The position numbers and the translations under genes were made by a program. This document shows, in pieces, positions 1 through 8,632 of a stretch of 64,000 nucleotides of DNA (the stretch's first letter is position 1; the number at the start of each line of letters is the position of its first letter). The DNA comes from Leucobacter sp. CX169 (lineage in GTDB: Bacteria > Actinomycetota > Actinomycetes > Actinomycetales > Microbacteriaceae), in NCBI RefSeq assembly GCF_017161405.1, contig NZ_CP071051.1:2480001-2544000 (forward strand), read 5' to 3'. The notes under the pieces were generated by a model. It had not been told where the DNA came from, ran no database searches, and saw only the letters and a program-made list of their open reading frames with translations.

Positions 1-21
1 GCGGGGTAGCATCGAAGAACT

Positions 22-309
22 ATGCCCACGTACGCCTACCGCTGCAACGCCTGCGGACACGCCTTTGACATCCACCAGTCGTTCTCGGAGGACTCCCTGA
101 CGGTGTGCCCCGAATGCGACGGCCAGCTGCGCAAGGTGTTTGGCGCGGTCGGCGTCACCTTCAATGGCTCGGGCTTCTACCGCACCGACTCGCGCGCATC
201 GGGCTCCGGCAAGAGCGCTTCAAGCTCGATTGCAGGATCAAGCTCGAGCTCGAGCTCAAGCTCGTCCACTGCGAGCTCAAGCAGCTCGGGAACCTCCTCC
301 GCAGCGTAA
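22..309 (+). CDS. FmdB-type zinc ribbon protein with poly-serine tail
   Basis: A 95-residue protein beginning MPTYAYRC. Two CxxC pairs (CNAC near residue 8 and CPEC near residue 29) form the single zinc ribbon typical of FmdB/CxxC_CxxC_SSSS family proteins, followed by the usual GSGFYRTD segment around residue 50. From about residue 62 the protein is almost only serine, with some alanine, glycine and threonine; such Ser-rich ends are common in this family. The tail is encoded by alternating AGC/TCG codons. The family is called putative regulatory, but its molecular role is not established. It lies just upstream of mscL, in the same direction. Confidence 0.9.
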   Translation: MPTYAYRCNACGHAFDIHQSFSEDSLTVCPECDGQLRKVFGAVGVTFNGSGFYRTDSRASGSGKSASSSIAGSSSSSSSSSSTASSSSSGTSSAA

Positions 310-418
310 CTGCCGGCCCTCGCAGCCTCCCGCCGAGTACGCTTAATTGCGTCGCGCCGGAGGTGCGGCCACCTGATCAGGGCCACGGGGGCGCTGATCG
401 TTGACACAAGGGGGCACC

Positions 419-820
419 ATGTTTAAAGGATTTCGCGACTTTTTGATGCGCGGAAACGTCATCGATCTGGCGGTCGCGGTCGTCATCGGTGCTGCGTTCA
501 ACGCGGTGGTGCAAAAGGTCGTCGACTCGCTGATCACGCCGTTGATCAGCATGTTCTTCCAGGCCGACTCGCTCGATACCGCCCTCCTGGTGCAGCTTCC
601 CGGCGGCGGGGCGATCGCGTTCGGCGCAGTGATCGGCGCCGTCCTCAACTTCGTGATCGTTGCAGCGGTCGTGTACTTCGTGTTCGTCATGCCGATGAAC
701 ACCATGCGCGAGCGCGCCGCAAAGGCCAAGGGTGAGACGGCAGAAGAGGCCGCCGCTACTGAGACCGACCTCCTCGCGGAGATTCGCGACCTGCTCAAGG
801 CGCAGCAGCAGCAGAAGTAG
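419..820 (+). CDS. mscL: Large-conductance mechanosensitive channel MscL
   Basis: A 133-residue inner membrane protein that opens under membrane tension to release solutes on osmotic downshock. The sequence shows the family N-terminus MFKGFRDFLMRGNVIDLAVAV, with the pore-lining first membrane helix (GAAFNAVV), a periplasmic loop, a second helix around residues 67-91 ending FVMPMN, and a C-terminal helical bundle (EIRDLLKA). I chose the ATG at 419 rather than the in-frame TTG at 401, because AAGGGGG lies five bases before it and MscL proteins begin MxxGF. It is convergent with the small gene that ends two bases downstream. Confidence 0.95.
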   Translation: MFKGFRDFLMRGNVIDLAVAVVIGAAFNAVVQKVVDSLITPLISMFFQADSLDTALLVQLPGGGAIAFGAVIGAVLNFVIVAAVVYFVFVMPMNTMRERAAKAKGETAEEAAATETDLLAEIRDLLKAQQQQK

Positions 821-822
821 CG

Positions 823-1086
823 CTACCCCCAGTGCGGGGGCTTGTCGCCGATCAGGCGGGCGTCGTTCTCGGCGCCCCCCTGATCGGCGCCCTTCGCTGC
901 GCTTCGACGTTTTGTACCGGCGCCGTCGCCCCAGCCCTCGGGCTGGTCTTCCGCCGCCGCCGAATCGAGCGGGTGATCGCCGGGATGCGGGTCAGTACCC
1001 TCAGGCGCCGGGCGCGAGGCGCGGCGGGACCGCCGGGGAGCCGGCGGATCCTGGTCTGCGTGCTGAGGCACCGAGCGCCTAGGCAC
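823..1086 (-). CDS. Small conserved-looking protein ending DKPPHWG
   Basis: An 87-residue ORF whose GTG start overlaps the stop codon of the upstream helicase by eight bases (GTGCCTAG), which suggests translational coupling. The product is hydrophilic and low in complexity (Pro, Asp, Gly, Arg) until a C-terminal segment NDARLIGDKPPHWG. From memory, similar NDxRLxxDxPPHWG tails end small proteins next to this kind of helicase in other Microbacteriaceae; that is recollection, not a search result. No known domain is visible. It fills the gap between the helicase and mscL almost exactly. The function is unknown. Confidence 0.55.
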   Translation of the reverse strand: MPRRSVPQHADQDPPAPRRSRRASRPAPEGTDPHPGDHPLDSAAAEDQPEGWGDGAGTKRRSAAKGADQGGAENDARLIGDKPPHWG

Positions 1087-4000
1087 CGAGCTGAGAGGCC
1101 CCGGGCGCCGCGGCCTGATCCTGCGACTCGGTCTCTTCGGCAGGCGCATCAGCGTTGTACCCGATGATGCCGGCGATGCGCAGCGCCACCTGCTCGGGGT
1201 CGGCAAACAGGTCAAAGCTGTGGACGCGGTGGTAGTGCCAGCCCAGACGACGCAGCACGGTCGGCCGCAGACGCAGCGCGTCGCGCAGGCTCTCCTCGCC
1301 GCCGGCGTAGTCAAGCTCGACCGCGATAGCCCGCTCTCCGAGCGAGGCGGCGAGCGGAATCGCGCCCCGGTAGTCGAGCGTGACATTCAGTCCAAGCTCT
1401 TCGAGACGGTCGGCAAGCTCCCCGAGCATCGGGTCGCGCTCTGCGGGAAGCGCGTCTGCGGCAGGATCCGGGTGCTCGAGTGCCAGCACCTCAGCAAGCT
1501 CAACCACGCCGTGCTTCATCCGGTTCGCGTCGAGGTCATCGGCGCGGAAGCAGCTGACGATGGTCATGCCGCGGCGGGCGCGGGTCATGGCGACGGCGAT
1601 CAGGCGCTCCCCACCGGGGCGACCCAGCGCACCGAAGTTCGAGAGCACGCGCCCGTGCGGGGTGCGGCCGTAGCCGATCGAGAAGATCACGCGGTCGCGG
1701 CTCTGCGCGGTCGCCTGCTCGAGGGTGAGCACGGTGAACGGCTCCGCCCGCTCCCCCAGAAGGAAGTCACGGTGCTGCGGGTACTTCGCGAACGCCGCGA
1801 GCACTGACTGGTAGACGCGCACGGCGTGCTTTTCGCTCGCCGTGATCACCATGAGCGACTCGCGCGGGCGCTCGCTCGCGTGCTGCAGCACAAGCTGCAC
1901 GACGCGCTCGACCTCGGCGTCGGTGCTCTCGACCGCGCCCGTTTGCTGGTCAGGGAGGCCCTGTCCGCCGCGCACGTACTCGTGCGTGATGCTGTGGTGG
2001 CCAAGGAAGCTGCCCGCCCACGGCAGCGACTCGATCTGCTGGTCGTAAAAGCGGTCGTTCACGAGGCTCGTGAGGTCCTCGCCGCCCGCGCGGTAGCTGC
2101 GCGTCAGAGAGAGTTCCGGCAGCACGGCGCGCAGCTGCGCGTACGCGGATCCCTCGTGCAGGGCGGCGTCGTCGCCCACGTGCGCTTCATCCTCGACGGC
2201 CTCGCGGCGCACGGCGATTGTAAAGGGAGCCGGGGTCTGCGTGACCGTGTCGCCGAACGCGACGACCTGACCCGCGCGACGGATCGCGCCCAGGTTCTCG
2301 ACGAGCGTCGTCGCACCGGCGTCGACCAGCAGCACGGCGTCGAACCGCAGGTCCTCCGGCAGCATCGAGACTTCGTACGGCGAGACCGCCCACACCGGAG
2401 CGAGCACGCCCATGAGGGTCGGGGCCTTCGTCACCAGCAGGTCAATCGACGAGCTGCCCGCACGCAGGGCGTCCCGCAGCGCGACCGCCTCCTCGCGATG
2501 GTCGAGCACGGCAACGCGCCACTGGTCGGCAAGACGGGCGGCAAGCACCTGGCCATTGGCGCCCGCGTGCGCGTCATCGACGAGGCGGAAGTCCGCTTCG
2601 AGGCGCTCGATGACTCCCGTGTTGGCGCTCAGCAGCGCCTTGTTGGTCTGCAGCATGCGCTCAAGCACGGACTGCCACCAGGCCTGGTCGAGCTCGGCCG
2701 CGACCTGACCCGCGGGGACGTGCCGGGCAGAGAGGTCGTCGAGCAACGGCTCAAGGTGGGCGGCGCGCAGGCGCTCCACCAGCGCGGTGCGCTCTTGAAT
2801 GTTCTGGAGTACTTCCGAGGGGCGCGCCAGCTCGGTAACCCGGCGGGCGAGGTCAGTGAGCGGCACGTTCTTCAGGCGGTCGGGCTCTGCCGTGGTGCCG
2901 AGCACCCGGTCGAGCTCGGCCAGGTCCTGGTAGGCGGCCTGGAACGCAGTGATGACGTCGCGGGTGCCCACCGGAACCTCGGGGCGGGCGCCGACGACCG
3001 ACGTGTAGCGCTGCCACAGCACGCGCTGCTGCTGGATCTGGGTGAGGCGCTCGTACATGTCGGTCACGTGGCCACCGGGGCGCACGTACTCGCGGGCGAG
3101 CTTGCGCAGGCGCCGCTTGTTCGGCCCTGACATGTCGTCGCTCGAGCGCGGCGCGTGGGCAGCGATGACCTCGGTGAGCGAACGGTCGTAGACCTCGGGG
3201 GTGAACTTGTCGAGGGTCTCGCGAATACCCATGAGCAGGCGCAGGTACACGCCGAGCTCGGCAACCGTCTCGTACGGCCGCATCGAGGTCTGCGTGATGA
3301 CCTCGTTGGCCTTCGAGATGAGGCGCGGCAGCTCGGACTCGGCCAGCTTGACCGCGAGGGAGTAGGCGCTGCGCGCCTCCTCGGTCGTGGTAAAGGTCAC
3401 CCCGTACCAGGGGGACTCCTCAGGGCCGTACTGGAACTGGCCCAGGCGAGCGACCTCGGTGAGCGCCTCGGCGATGCCTGAGCGATCGAGGGCGAGCGAG
3501 TTGAGGGCGACATCGTCGAGGCGCACCGTCGTGGTGGGCGAATCGTCAGCGAGCGCCAGTCGGGTGAGTTCACGGACGGCCTCGAGCGGGGCCACGCCAA
3601 AGCGGCCGTCGCGGGAGTCGAGGGCCGTCTGGTAGTCAATGAGCACACTGCGCAGACGCGAGAGCGCGTCGTCGACGTCGCGCAGGTTCGTTTGCTGGGC
3701 GCCCTCGTTGCGACTGATCGCCTCGACAAGGTTTCGACGAATGACCCGCGGGGAGATCGCGAGGCCCGCAAGGCCCACCCGGCTCAGCCGGTGCGCGATT
3801 CCGTCAAGCGTGGCGCGCCGCGGCGAGACGACCAGCACGCGCTTGCCGGCGCGCACCAGGGCGCCGATCGCGTTCACCACCGTCTGCGTGCCGCCGGTGC
3901 CCGGCAGCGTGCGGACGACGAGCGAGTGACCGGCCTCGATCTGCGCGAGCACGTCGTCCTGCTCGGCGTCGGCGTCGTGCAGGTGGCGATCCGTCTCGGG

Positions 4001-4960
4001 CGGACGCGTGTTCGGCGAGATCGCCGAAACGGGCCGGTACCCCGCTGCGAGACTCGACCGAGCTGGCTCACTGCCGCAGATGGCCGCAAGGATGGGGGAA
4101 TCGAACGAGCGTGCGTCCGTGAGCATGCGCTGCGCAACGTCTAGGAAGGAGGAGACAACGAGGCGCGGCTGCACAACGAAGTCGGCGACGCCCGCGACCA
4201 CCTGGCGCAACCGGTCGATGACGGGCTGCGGCTTGAACACTCCGGAGGCCTGCGAGAGCTCGAGCAGCGAGCGCGCATCGAGCCTGATCCCGAACTGCTC
4301 GTAGAGCGCGCGGGTCAGCGCCGGGTTCACGTAGGGGCGCTGCTTGAGCTTGAGCTCGAAGTCGCGGCCGTACCGGCGGATAGCGAGGGGGCGCAGCAAC
4401 ACGGGGCCGCAGAAGTCCGCGCCCTCGAAGTTCCACTTCGCAATGCCGATGCCGAGGTGTACGGTCTCGAGGCCGCGCACGGTGCGCATTTCGATGGCCT
4501 TGTCCGTGATCCTGCCCGCGGCGATGCGCGCGTTGCGCAGCGCGAGGTCGTCACGGATCAGGGTCGAAAGCAGAATCTTCTGGCCCGTAATGAACTGGGG
4601 CAAGCCACCCGGGTGCGTGGTGGAGAGCTCGATCCGGCTGAGCGCGGAGTCTTCGAAGTGCAGCAGCGAGCTCTTGCCGCCGATTGCCGAGAGCTGTGCG
4701 CGCCAGGCGGCGTGATCCTCCGCGAACGGCTCGACCGCCGACAGCGATCCGGCGCTGTCACTCACGGGGAGATCCGGGCCGCCAGCCACGCGGGGCGTCG
4801 GGTGCGCCAGGCGGGGCAGGGGGTTCGAGAGCCTCGGGGCGAGCGATCCCTCGACCACCGGCTGACCGATTTCGGGCTCACCGGCGCGCTGTTCGGGCGC
4901 GACGTTCGTTGACGTCGCTCCGCTATTGCCGGTCTTCCGGCGTCGATCTGCACTCCACAC
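1079..4960 (-). CDS. Superfamily-1 helicase-like protein with degenerate ATPase motifs and C-terminal REase-like domain
   Basis: A 1293-residue protein with the architecture of DUF4011-type Upf1-like superfamily I helicases. The N-terminal ~340 residues are the family-specific domain. The P-loop position, near residue 350, reads PGTGGTQT; the expected lysine of GTGKT is glycine. The Walker B position, near residue 875, reads LLVDAGATT instead of DEAS, so the catalytic glutamate is missing. The Gln of the GDxxQ motif is kept (FGDTVTQTP), and a motif VI-like VAMTRARRG is present. The last ~100 residues match the MTES_1575 restriction-endonuclease-like fold (AIAVELDY, LGWHYHRVHS). The GTG start at 4960 lies six bases after a -10-like TAGGGT. 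A DNA-binding or repair role is inferred; ATPase activity is doubtful. Confidence 0.85.
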   Translation of the reverse strand: MWSADRRRKTGNSGATSTNVAPEQRAGEPEIGQPVVEGSLAPRLSNPLPRLAHPTPRVAGGPDLPVSDSAGSLSAVEPFAEDHAAWRAQLSAIGGKSSLLHFEDSALSRIELSTTHPGGLPQFITGQKILLSTLIRDDLALRNARIAAGRITDKAIEMRTVRGLETVHLGIGIAKWNFEGADFCGPVLLRPLAIRRYGRDFELKLKQRPYVNPALTRALYEQFGIRLDARSLLELSQASGVFKPQPVIDRLRQVVAGVADFVVQPRLVVSSFLDVAQRMLTDARSFDSPILAAICGSEPARSSLAAGYRPVSAISPNTRPPETDRHLHDADAEQDDVLAQIEAGHSLVVRTLPGTGGTQTVVNAIGALVRAGKRVLVVSPRRATLDGIAHRLSRVGLAGLAISPRVIRRNLVEAISRNEGAQQTNLRDVDDALSRLRSVLIDYQTALDSRDGRFGVAPLEAVRELTRLALADDSPTTTVRLDDVALNSLALDRSGIAEALTEVARLGQFQYGPEESPWYGVTFTTTEEARSAYSLAVKLAESELPRLISKANEVITQTSMRPYETVAELGVYLRLLMGIRETLDKFTPEVYDRSLTEVIAAHAPRSSDDMSGPNKRRLRKLAREYVRPGGHVTDMYERLTQIQQQRVLWQRYTSVVGARPEVPVGTRDVITAFQAAYQDLAELDRVLGTTAEPDRLKNVPLTDLARRVTELARPSEVLQNIQERTALVERLRAAHLEPLLDDLSARHVPAGQVAAELDQAWWQSVLERMLQTNKALLSANTGVIERLEADFRLVDDAHAGANGQVLAARLADQWRVAVLDHREEAVALRDALRAGSSSIDLLVTKAPTLMGVLAPVWAVSPYEVSMLPEDLRFDAVLLVDAGATTLVENLGAIRRAGQVVAFGDTVTQTPAPFTIAVRREAVEDEAHVGDDAALHEGSAYAQLRAVLPELSLTRSYRAGGEDLTSLVNDRFYDQQIESLPWAGSFLGHHSITHEYVRGGQGLPDQQTGAVESTDAEVERVVQLVLQHASERPRESLMVITASEKHAVRVYQSVLAAFAKYPQHRDFLLGERAEPFTVLTLEQATAQSRDRVIFSIGYGRTPHGRVLSNFGALGRPGGERLIAVAMTRARRGMTIVSCFRADDLDANRMKHGVVELAEVLALEHPDPAADALPAERDPMLGELADRLEELGLNVTLDYRGAIPLAASLGERAIAVELDYAGGEESLRDALRLRPTVLRRLGWHYHRVHSFDLFADPEQVALRIAGIIGYNADAPAEETESQDQAAAPGASQLGA

Positions 4961-4966
4961 ACCGCC

Positions 4967-4972
4967 ACCCTA
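4967..4972 (-). promoter_or_regulatory. -10 element of a leaderless promoter
   Basis: On the minus strand TAGGGT sits exactly six bases before the GTG start of the helicase gene and no ribosome binding site is present. Transcription would begin at or next to the start codon. Confidence 0.45.
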
Positions 4973-5028
4973 CGGCGTGTCCCCCGCAATCGCGCGGAGG
5001 ACGGCCGGAGTTTTGCGGCGCGGCGCGG

Positions 5029-6357
5029 CTAGCGAGTGCCGCGGGCCTTGCCGATGGTGTTCATCAGGTGGTAGACGCAGATTGCGGCGACCGTGCCGAG
5101 CGCGATGCCGTTGAAGACCACGTTGCCGATCTGCAGGGTGAAGTCGGCGATTCCGACGATCAGCGGGATGGCCGCCGTGAACTGATTGATCGGCTTTGAG
5201 AAGTCCACCTTGTTGTCAATCCAGATCTTCACACCGATGAGCGCGATCAGACCGTAGAGCGCCACGGTGACGCCACCGAGCACGCCGGCGGGCACCGAGA
5301 AGATGAGGGCGCCGACCTTGGGCGAGAAGCCGAGCAGGATCGCAATGATGCCCGCGACCCAGTAGGCCGCGGTCGAGTACACGCGGGTGGCTGCCATCAC
5401 GCCGATGTTCTCACCGTAGGTGGTGGTGGCCGAGCCGCCGCCGAAGCCGGCGAGTACCGTCGCGATGCCGTCGGCGAGGAGGGCGGGGCCGGTCTTCGCG
5501 TCAAGGTCGCGATCGATCATGAGGCCGACGCTCTTCACGTGGCCGACGTTCTCGGCGACGAGCACGAGCACGACGGGGAGGAACGCGGGCAGGATCCCCC
5601 AGAGCGACGGGTCGGCGAACGGGTTCGCGGGCAGGTGGAAGTCGGGCAGGCCGAACCAGGCGGCTTCAGCGACCCCGTCGAAGTTGACGATGCCCATGAG
5701 GACCGCGGCGACGTAGCCGACGACCATGCCCAGCACGATCGACAGGCGACCGAGAATGCCGCGGAAGACCACGGTGATTAGCAGCACCGCGACGATCGTG
5801 ATGAGCGCGGCGGTCGAGTGCAGGCCCTGGTTCACGTCGGGGTTGTTGGCCGGGTTGCCCAGCCAGTTGTTCTTCACCGCGGGGGCGAGGTTCAAACCGA
5901 TCAGCGCGACGATCGAGCCCATAACCACGGGCGGCATGAGTGCGTTGATCCAGCCGGCGCCGAAGCGCTGGACAATGAAGCCGACGACGGCGAGCAGCAC
6001 GCCCATCGCAAGAATGCCGAACGAGGCCCGGGCGAGACCGACCGGGTCCCCGTACTCGAAGCCCGTGGTCGCAACCGCAATCGGGGCGAGGAACGCGAAC
6101 GACGAACCGAGGTAGCTCGGCAGCCGGTTGCGTGTGAGGAGCAGGAACAGCAGCGTGCCGAGGCCCGAGAAGAACAGGGTCGCCGTGGGCGAGAAGCCGG
6201 TGATCAGCGGGACGAGGAACGTCGCGCCAAACATGGCGACGACGTGCTGCGCGCCGAAACCGATCGTGCGCGGCCAGCTCAGGCGCTCTTCGGGGAGCAC
6301 CAGCTCATCGGTCGAGACAATCTTGCCGTCTCCGTGCAGCTTCCAGGGCAGCGCCAT
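5029..6357 (-). CDS. Uracil/xanthine permease (NCS2 family)
   Basis: A 442-residue integral membrane protein of the nucleobase:cation symporter-2 family (UraA/PyrP type), importing uracil or another nucleobase with protons. About 12-14 hydrophobic segments are visible. Family signatures include FGAQHVVAMFGATFLVP near residue 35, the substrate-site region LVLVAENVGHVKSVG around residue 260, and the TTTYGENIGVMAATRVYS segment that follows, which is characteristic of uracil permeases. The ATG has a GAGGAG ribosome binding site. It appears to be transcribed alone. Xanthine or uric acid cannot be excluded as substrate from sequence alone. Confidence 0.9.
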   Translation of the reverse strand: MALPWKLHGDGKIVSTDELVLPEERLSWPRTIGFGAQHVVAMFGATFLVPLITGFSPTATLFFSGLGTLLFLLLTRNRLPSYLGSSFAFLAPIAVATTGFEYGDPVGLARASFGILAMGVLLAVVGFIVQRFGAGWINALMPPVVMGSIVALIGLNLAPAVKNNWLGNPANNPDVNQGLHSTAALITIVAVLLITVVFRGILGRLSIVLGMVVGYVAAVLMGIVNFDGVAEAAWFGLPDFHLPANPFADPSLWGILPAFLPVVLVLVAENVGHVKSVGLMIDRDLDAKTGPALLADGIATVLAGFGGGSATTTYGENIGVMAATRVYSTAAYWVAGIIAILLGFSPKVGALIFSVPAGVLGGVTVALYGLIALIGVKIWIDNKVDFSKPINQFTAAIPLIVGIADFTLQIGNVVFNGIALGTVAAICVYHLMNTIGKARGTR

Positions 6358-6512
6358 GCGCGATCTCCTCGGGTCAAGTGTGCGTGCCTCCCTGTGCGGG
6401 GGCCCTGCGCGATTCTAGCGCCAAGCTGGGATTCAGCTGGACAGCCCCGGGGCGCATTCACCTGCCGTCTCGCCTGCGTGGCGACAGGCTCGGCACGGGC
6501 GTCCCGAACAGC

Positions 6513-6546
6513 AAAAAGACCCCAGCGCCGAAGCACCAGGGTCTTT
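6513..6546 (-). terminator. Rho-independent terminator of the cupin operon
   Basis: Inverted repeat AAAGACCC / GGGTCTTT with a 16-base loop. On the minus strand it is followed by TTTTTG, giving a stem plus T-run just after the cupin stop codon. Confidence 0.8.
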
Positions 6547-6555
6547 CTGCATCAA

Positions 6556-6915
6556 CTAACCCGCGAGGTACACCTTGCGGATGTGGTCCTCGACTATCCA
6601 GCGCGTGCGGGTACCAGCGACGAGGCGCATCACATCGCCCGCCTGCACCTCGACGCGAGATCCCTCGTCAAGAAGCTCGATCACGGCCGAGCCCGAAAGC
6701 ACAACGAACAACTCGTCCACCTCGGTATCCGTGACCGTGCCGGTACGGAGCTCCCAGATGCCAGCCTCGCAGCCGCCGATCGCGCCAAGCTCGACGATGC
6801 CCTGGCTCGGCGTTCCTGCCTCGACCTCGTCGGCGGGAACCGCCTCAAGCTCGATCGAAGCGGTCGCGGCTGCGATCACTCGGTTTTCCCCCTCGGGAAG
6901 CGCATATTCAGTCAT
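6556..6915 (-). CDS. Cupin-domain protein
   Basis: A 119-residue single cupin. The C-terminal half has the short beta-strand pattern of the Cupin_3 / ureidoglycine-aminohydrolase-like family: WELRTGTV, then DELFVVLSGSAVIE, then AGDVMRLVAGTRTRW. The usual metal-binding histidines are mostly absent, so it may not be an enzyme. It starts nine bases after the stop of the FAD oxidoreductase and shares its terminator, so the two are very likely one operon. Cupins of this type often accompany DAO-family amine oxidases in polyamine or amino-acid catabolism. A modifying or sensing role there is inferred. Confidence 0.8.
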   Translation of the reverse strand: MTEYALPEGENRVIAAATASIELEAVPADEVEAGTPSQGIVELGAIGGCEAGIWELRTGTVTDTEVDELFVVLSGSAVIELLDEGSRVEVQAGDVMRLVAGTRTRWIVEDHIRKVYLAG

Positions 6916-6924
6916 CGTCAGTCC

Positions 6925-8340
6925 CTACGAATCGAAGCCGAGGCCGAGCGCATCAAGCGTCTTGAGTAGGATATTGCGCTTGCCCTCGTTGTGGTCGGCG
7001 CGGTCCATGGACCAACGCGTGAAGTTGATGCCCATCGATGCAATCGGCTCCGGCGGGAAGGGCACCGGCACCTGGCGAACCATCTCGAGTTCGGTGCGCT
7101 CCGTCTTGCGACCGTTCAGGCGGTCGACAATCACGTCGGCGGCGAAGTGGGTCGCGCCCACGCCCAGGCCGGTGAAGCCCGCGACGTACTGCACGCGTCC
7201 GCCCAGCGCCGATCCGAAGAACGCACAGAAGCGGGTGCTCGAGTCGATCGCGCCGGCCCAGCGGTGCGAGAACTTGACGCCCGCAAGCTGCGGGAACGTC
7301 GTGAAGAAGTGGCTGGCCAGCTTCTCGTGGCTCTCCATGCGGTCCTCGTACTCGGCGCGGACCTTCCCACCCGTGTAGTAGATCGCGTCGTAGCCGCCCC
7401 AGAGAATGCGGTTGTCCGCCGTGAGACGCGAGTAGTGGAACTGGTTCGCCATATCGGCGAGGCCTTCGCGGCCCTCCCAGCCAATCGATGCGAGCTGCTC
7501 GTCGGTCAGCGGCTCGGTCACCAGCACGTAGTCATACACAGGAATGGTGTGCAACGCGTACCGCTTCAGCAGCGAGGGGAACACGTTAGTGCAGAGTGCC
7601 GCGCGCTTGGCCCGGACGGTGCCCTTGGGCGTCTGCAGCACGATGGGCTGGTCGGCCTTGCCGTGCAGGTCCTGGACGAGGCTGTGCTCGTAGATCTCGA
7701 CGCCGAGCGAGGCTGCGTGGCGGGCCAGCTCTGCAGCGAGCTTCGCGGGGTGGATGTTCGCGTTTTCGCGCGCCGAGAACGTGGCTCCGAGGAACGTGGG
7801 CGACTTGATACGCGCCTGCGCTTCCTCCTTGCTCAGCACAACGGAGTCTTCGCCCGCTTCGAGCCACGCGACCTGGTGGGGCGCGTTCGCGACCGACAGC
7901 ACGCCGTTGCGCTCGAACTCCGCGTCGAGGTTGTTCTCGGCGATGAACTGCTCCATCGCGTCGAGGTTCTCGTGTCCCATGCGGAACAACTTCTCGGCTT
8001 CCTTCGGCCAGCGCGACTCGCCGTTCGATTCGCCGTGCGTGATGCTGGCTTCGCAGAATCCGCCGTTGCGGCCTGATGCGGCCCAGCCGACCTGCTTGGC
8101 CTCGAGCAGCACCACACGGTGGTCGGGGTGCTCGGTCTTGAGCTTGATCGCGGTCCAGAGGCCGGCGAAGCCACCACCGACGACGGCATCGTCGACAACC
8201 TGGATACCGCTCAGCTCCGGGTAGCGTGCCACGGAATCGGCGATGTCGTCGATCCAGAAGCACTCAAGCTTGGTGTCGCGAAGCGACTCGGCAACGATCT
8301 TCGCTGCGGGTCGATTCTTTTCAAAAACGGTCTGATGCAT
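6925..8340 (-). CDS. FAD-dependent amine oxidoreductase (DAO family, PuuB-like)
   Basis: A 471-residue cytosolic flavoprotein. After a ~45-residue N-terminal extension comes the dinucleotide-binding motif VVGGGFAGLWTAI, then a second FAD contact QVGWAASGRNGGF. The latter is typical of DAO-type oxidases such as gamma-glutamylputrescine oxidase and related enzymes. The C-terminal part contains FTGLGVGATHFAADVI, matching the family's closing FAD-binding segment. The chosen start MHQTVF at 8340 has GAGGAC upstream; the longer reading to 8394 lacks a site. It is followed directly by a cupin gene. The substrate is probably a primary or secondary amine, but the exact one cannot be read from sequence. 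Confidence 0.85.
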   Translation of the reverse strand: MHQTVFEKNRPAAKIVAESLRDTKLECFWIDDIADSVARYPELSGIQVVDDAVVGGGFAGLWTAIKLKTEHPDHRVVLLEAKQVGWAASGRNGGFCEASITHGESNGESRWPKEAEKLFRMGHENLDAMEQFIAENNLDAEFERNGVLSVANAPHQVAWLEAGEDSVVLSKEEAQARIKSPTFLGATFSARENANIHPAKLAAELARHAASLGVEIYEHSLVQDLHGKADQPIVLQTPKGTVRAKRAALCTNVFPSLLKRYALHTIPVYDYVLVTEPLTDEQLASIGWEGREGLADMANQFHYSRLTADNRILWGGYDAIYYTGGKVRAEYEDRMESHEKLASHFFTTFPQLAGVKFSHRWAGAIDSSTRFCAFFGSALGGRVQYVAGFTGLGVGATHFAADVIVDRLNGRKTERTELEMVRQVPVPFPPEPIASMGINFTRWSMDRADHNEGKRNILLKTLDALGLGFDS

Positions 8341-8461
8341 GATGTCCTCACTCGCTATGTCAATGATCCTGACATACGAATGCAACTTCCGCATCCTCTG
8401 TTTTTCTGAGAGCGCCGTTCGCGCCGGACAGGCTGTCCGAAAAGAGCGGAATCTCGCGGTG

Positions 8462-8632
8462 CTACTCGGCCGGCGGCTTGATGATCACGCCCGACGCCAG
8501 CCCGAGCGCGAGCCCGGCCGGCAGCCAGAGCCAAAAGGCGGTCAACGCGCTCACAACGACGCCGACAATCAGGCCCATCACGAGGCCCACGATGATCTGC
8601 TTCCGTCGGGCCTTCGGATCTACTTCGCTCAT
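8462..8632 (-). CDS. 56-residue hydrophobic membrane protein
   Basis: A short ORF starting MSEVDPKARRKQ, followed by two closely spaced hydrophobic stretches (residues 13-31 and 33-51) and a short tail IIKPPAE. The start ATG shares bases with the TGA stop of the CYTH-CHAD gene (ATGA), which indicates translational coupling and supports a real gene. The positively charged N-terminus suggests the start faces the cytoplasm and that the protein forms a helical hairpin. No family is recognised. It is the last gene of the EamA, CYTH-CHAD, small protein string. Confidence 0.7.
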   Translation of the reverse strand: MSEVDPKARRKQIIVGLVMGLIVGVVVSALTAFWLWLPAGLALGLASGVIIKPPAE

